Both the position numbers and the translations under genes were made by a program. From Frondihabitans sp. (GTDB taxonomy: Bacteria > Actinomycetota > Actinomycetes > Actinomycetales > Microbacteriaceae), in the NCBI GenBank assembly GCA_025464735.1, contig JAODMX010000429.1, positions 1 to 6,015 on the forward strand: DNA of 6,015 nucleotides, read 5' to 3'. Each line of letters starts with the position of its first letter. Position 1 is the stretch's first letter. The notes under the pieces were generated by a model, which saw nothing but the letters and a program-made list of their open reading frames with translations, did not search any database and had not been told where the DNA came from. Positions 5,944-6,015 of the stretch are shown piece after piece.

Positions 5944-6014
5944 AGCGAGTGACGGGAATCGAACCCGCGCTACCAGCTTGGGAAGCTGGAGTTCTACCAT
6001 TGAACTACACTCGC
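5944..6014 (-). tRNA. tRNA-Gly (anticodon CCC)
   Basis: Read on the minus strand the segment folds as a full tRNA of 71 bases without an encoded CCA. The acceptor stem is GCGAGTG (6014-6008) with CACTCGC (5951-5945) and discriminator base T at 5944. The D-loop carries AATGGTAGAA. The anticodon stem is CCAGC/GCTGG with loop TTCCCAA, so the anticodon is CCC and reads the glycine codon GGG. The T-arm is CGGGTTCGATTCCCG. Its 3' end faces the two-gene operon, the side on which tRNA-targeting elements insert. Confidence 0.96.
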
Positions 6015-6015
6015 G

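Noticed and set aside
5944..5990. att-site duplicate of the tRNA 3' end elsewhere in the window
   Set aside because: I looked for repeats of the T-arm and acceptor sequence near 2090-2230, 2690-2760 and 3005-3090 and found no convincing copy.

Overview
The window reads as chromosomal DNA of a high-GC actinobacterium. I would guess a Microbacteriaceae-type organism from the GC-rich codon use and the style of the proteins, but nothing in the window fixes the genus. It has three parts.

(1) Positions 1-2085, plus strand: a polar amino-acid ABC uptake operon in the order substrate-binding protein (3' part only), permease, ATPase. The permease and ATPase genes overlap by four bases. The ATPase gene carries a one-base deletion just after its ABC signature motif. 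As written, the ATPase ends early at 1831, although the rest of a normal 250-residue protein follows intact in the next frame. A hairpin with a T-run, partly built from an 18-bp tandem duplication, closes the operon.

(2) Positions 2128-3004: two small lone genes, transcribed divergently. One is a minus-strand protein with a Trp-rich membrane segment. The other is a plus-strand 73-residue membrane-type protein with a clear Shine-Dalgarno sequence. Neither has a function I can assign.

(3) Positions 3091-6014, minus strand: a tRNA-Gly(CCC) gene. Beyond its 3' end lies a tightly coupled two-gene operon (GTGA overlap). The first gene encodes a 415-residue coiled-coil protein that resembles the non-nuclease part of actinobacterial proteins labelled 'restriction system protein'. 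The second encodes a 462-residue protein with an N-terminal proline/tryptophan repeat, a DUF4041-type region, a charged coiled coil and a C-terminal T5orf172/MUG113 (GIY-YIG-like) nuclease domain. The operon looks less GC-rich than the ABC operon, and its place next to the 3' end of a tRNA gene is typical of acquired DNA. My best reading is a candidate two-component nucleic-acid-targeting (possibly anti-phage) module. That function is inference. No integrase, att repeat or phage gene is visible in the window.
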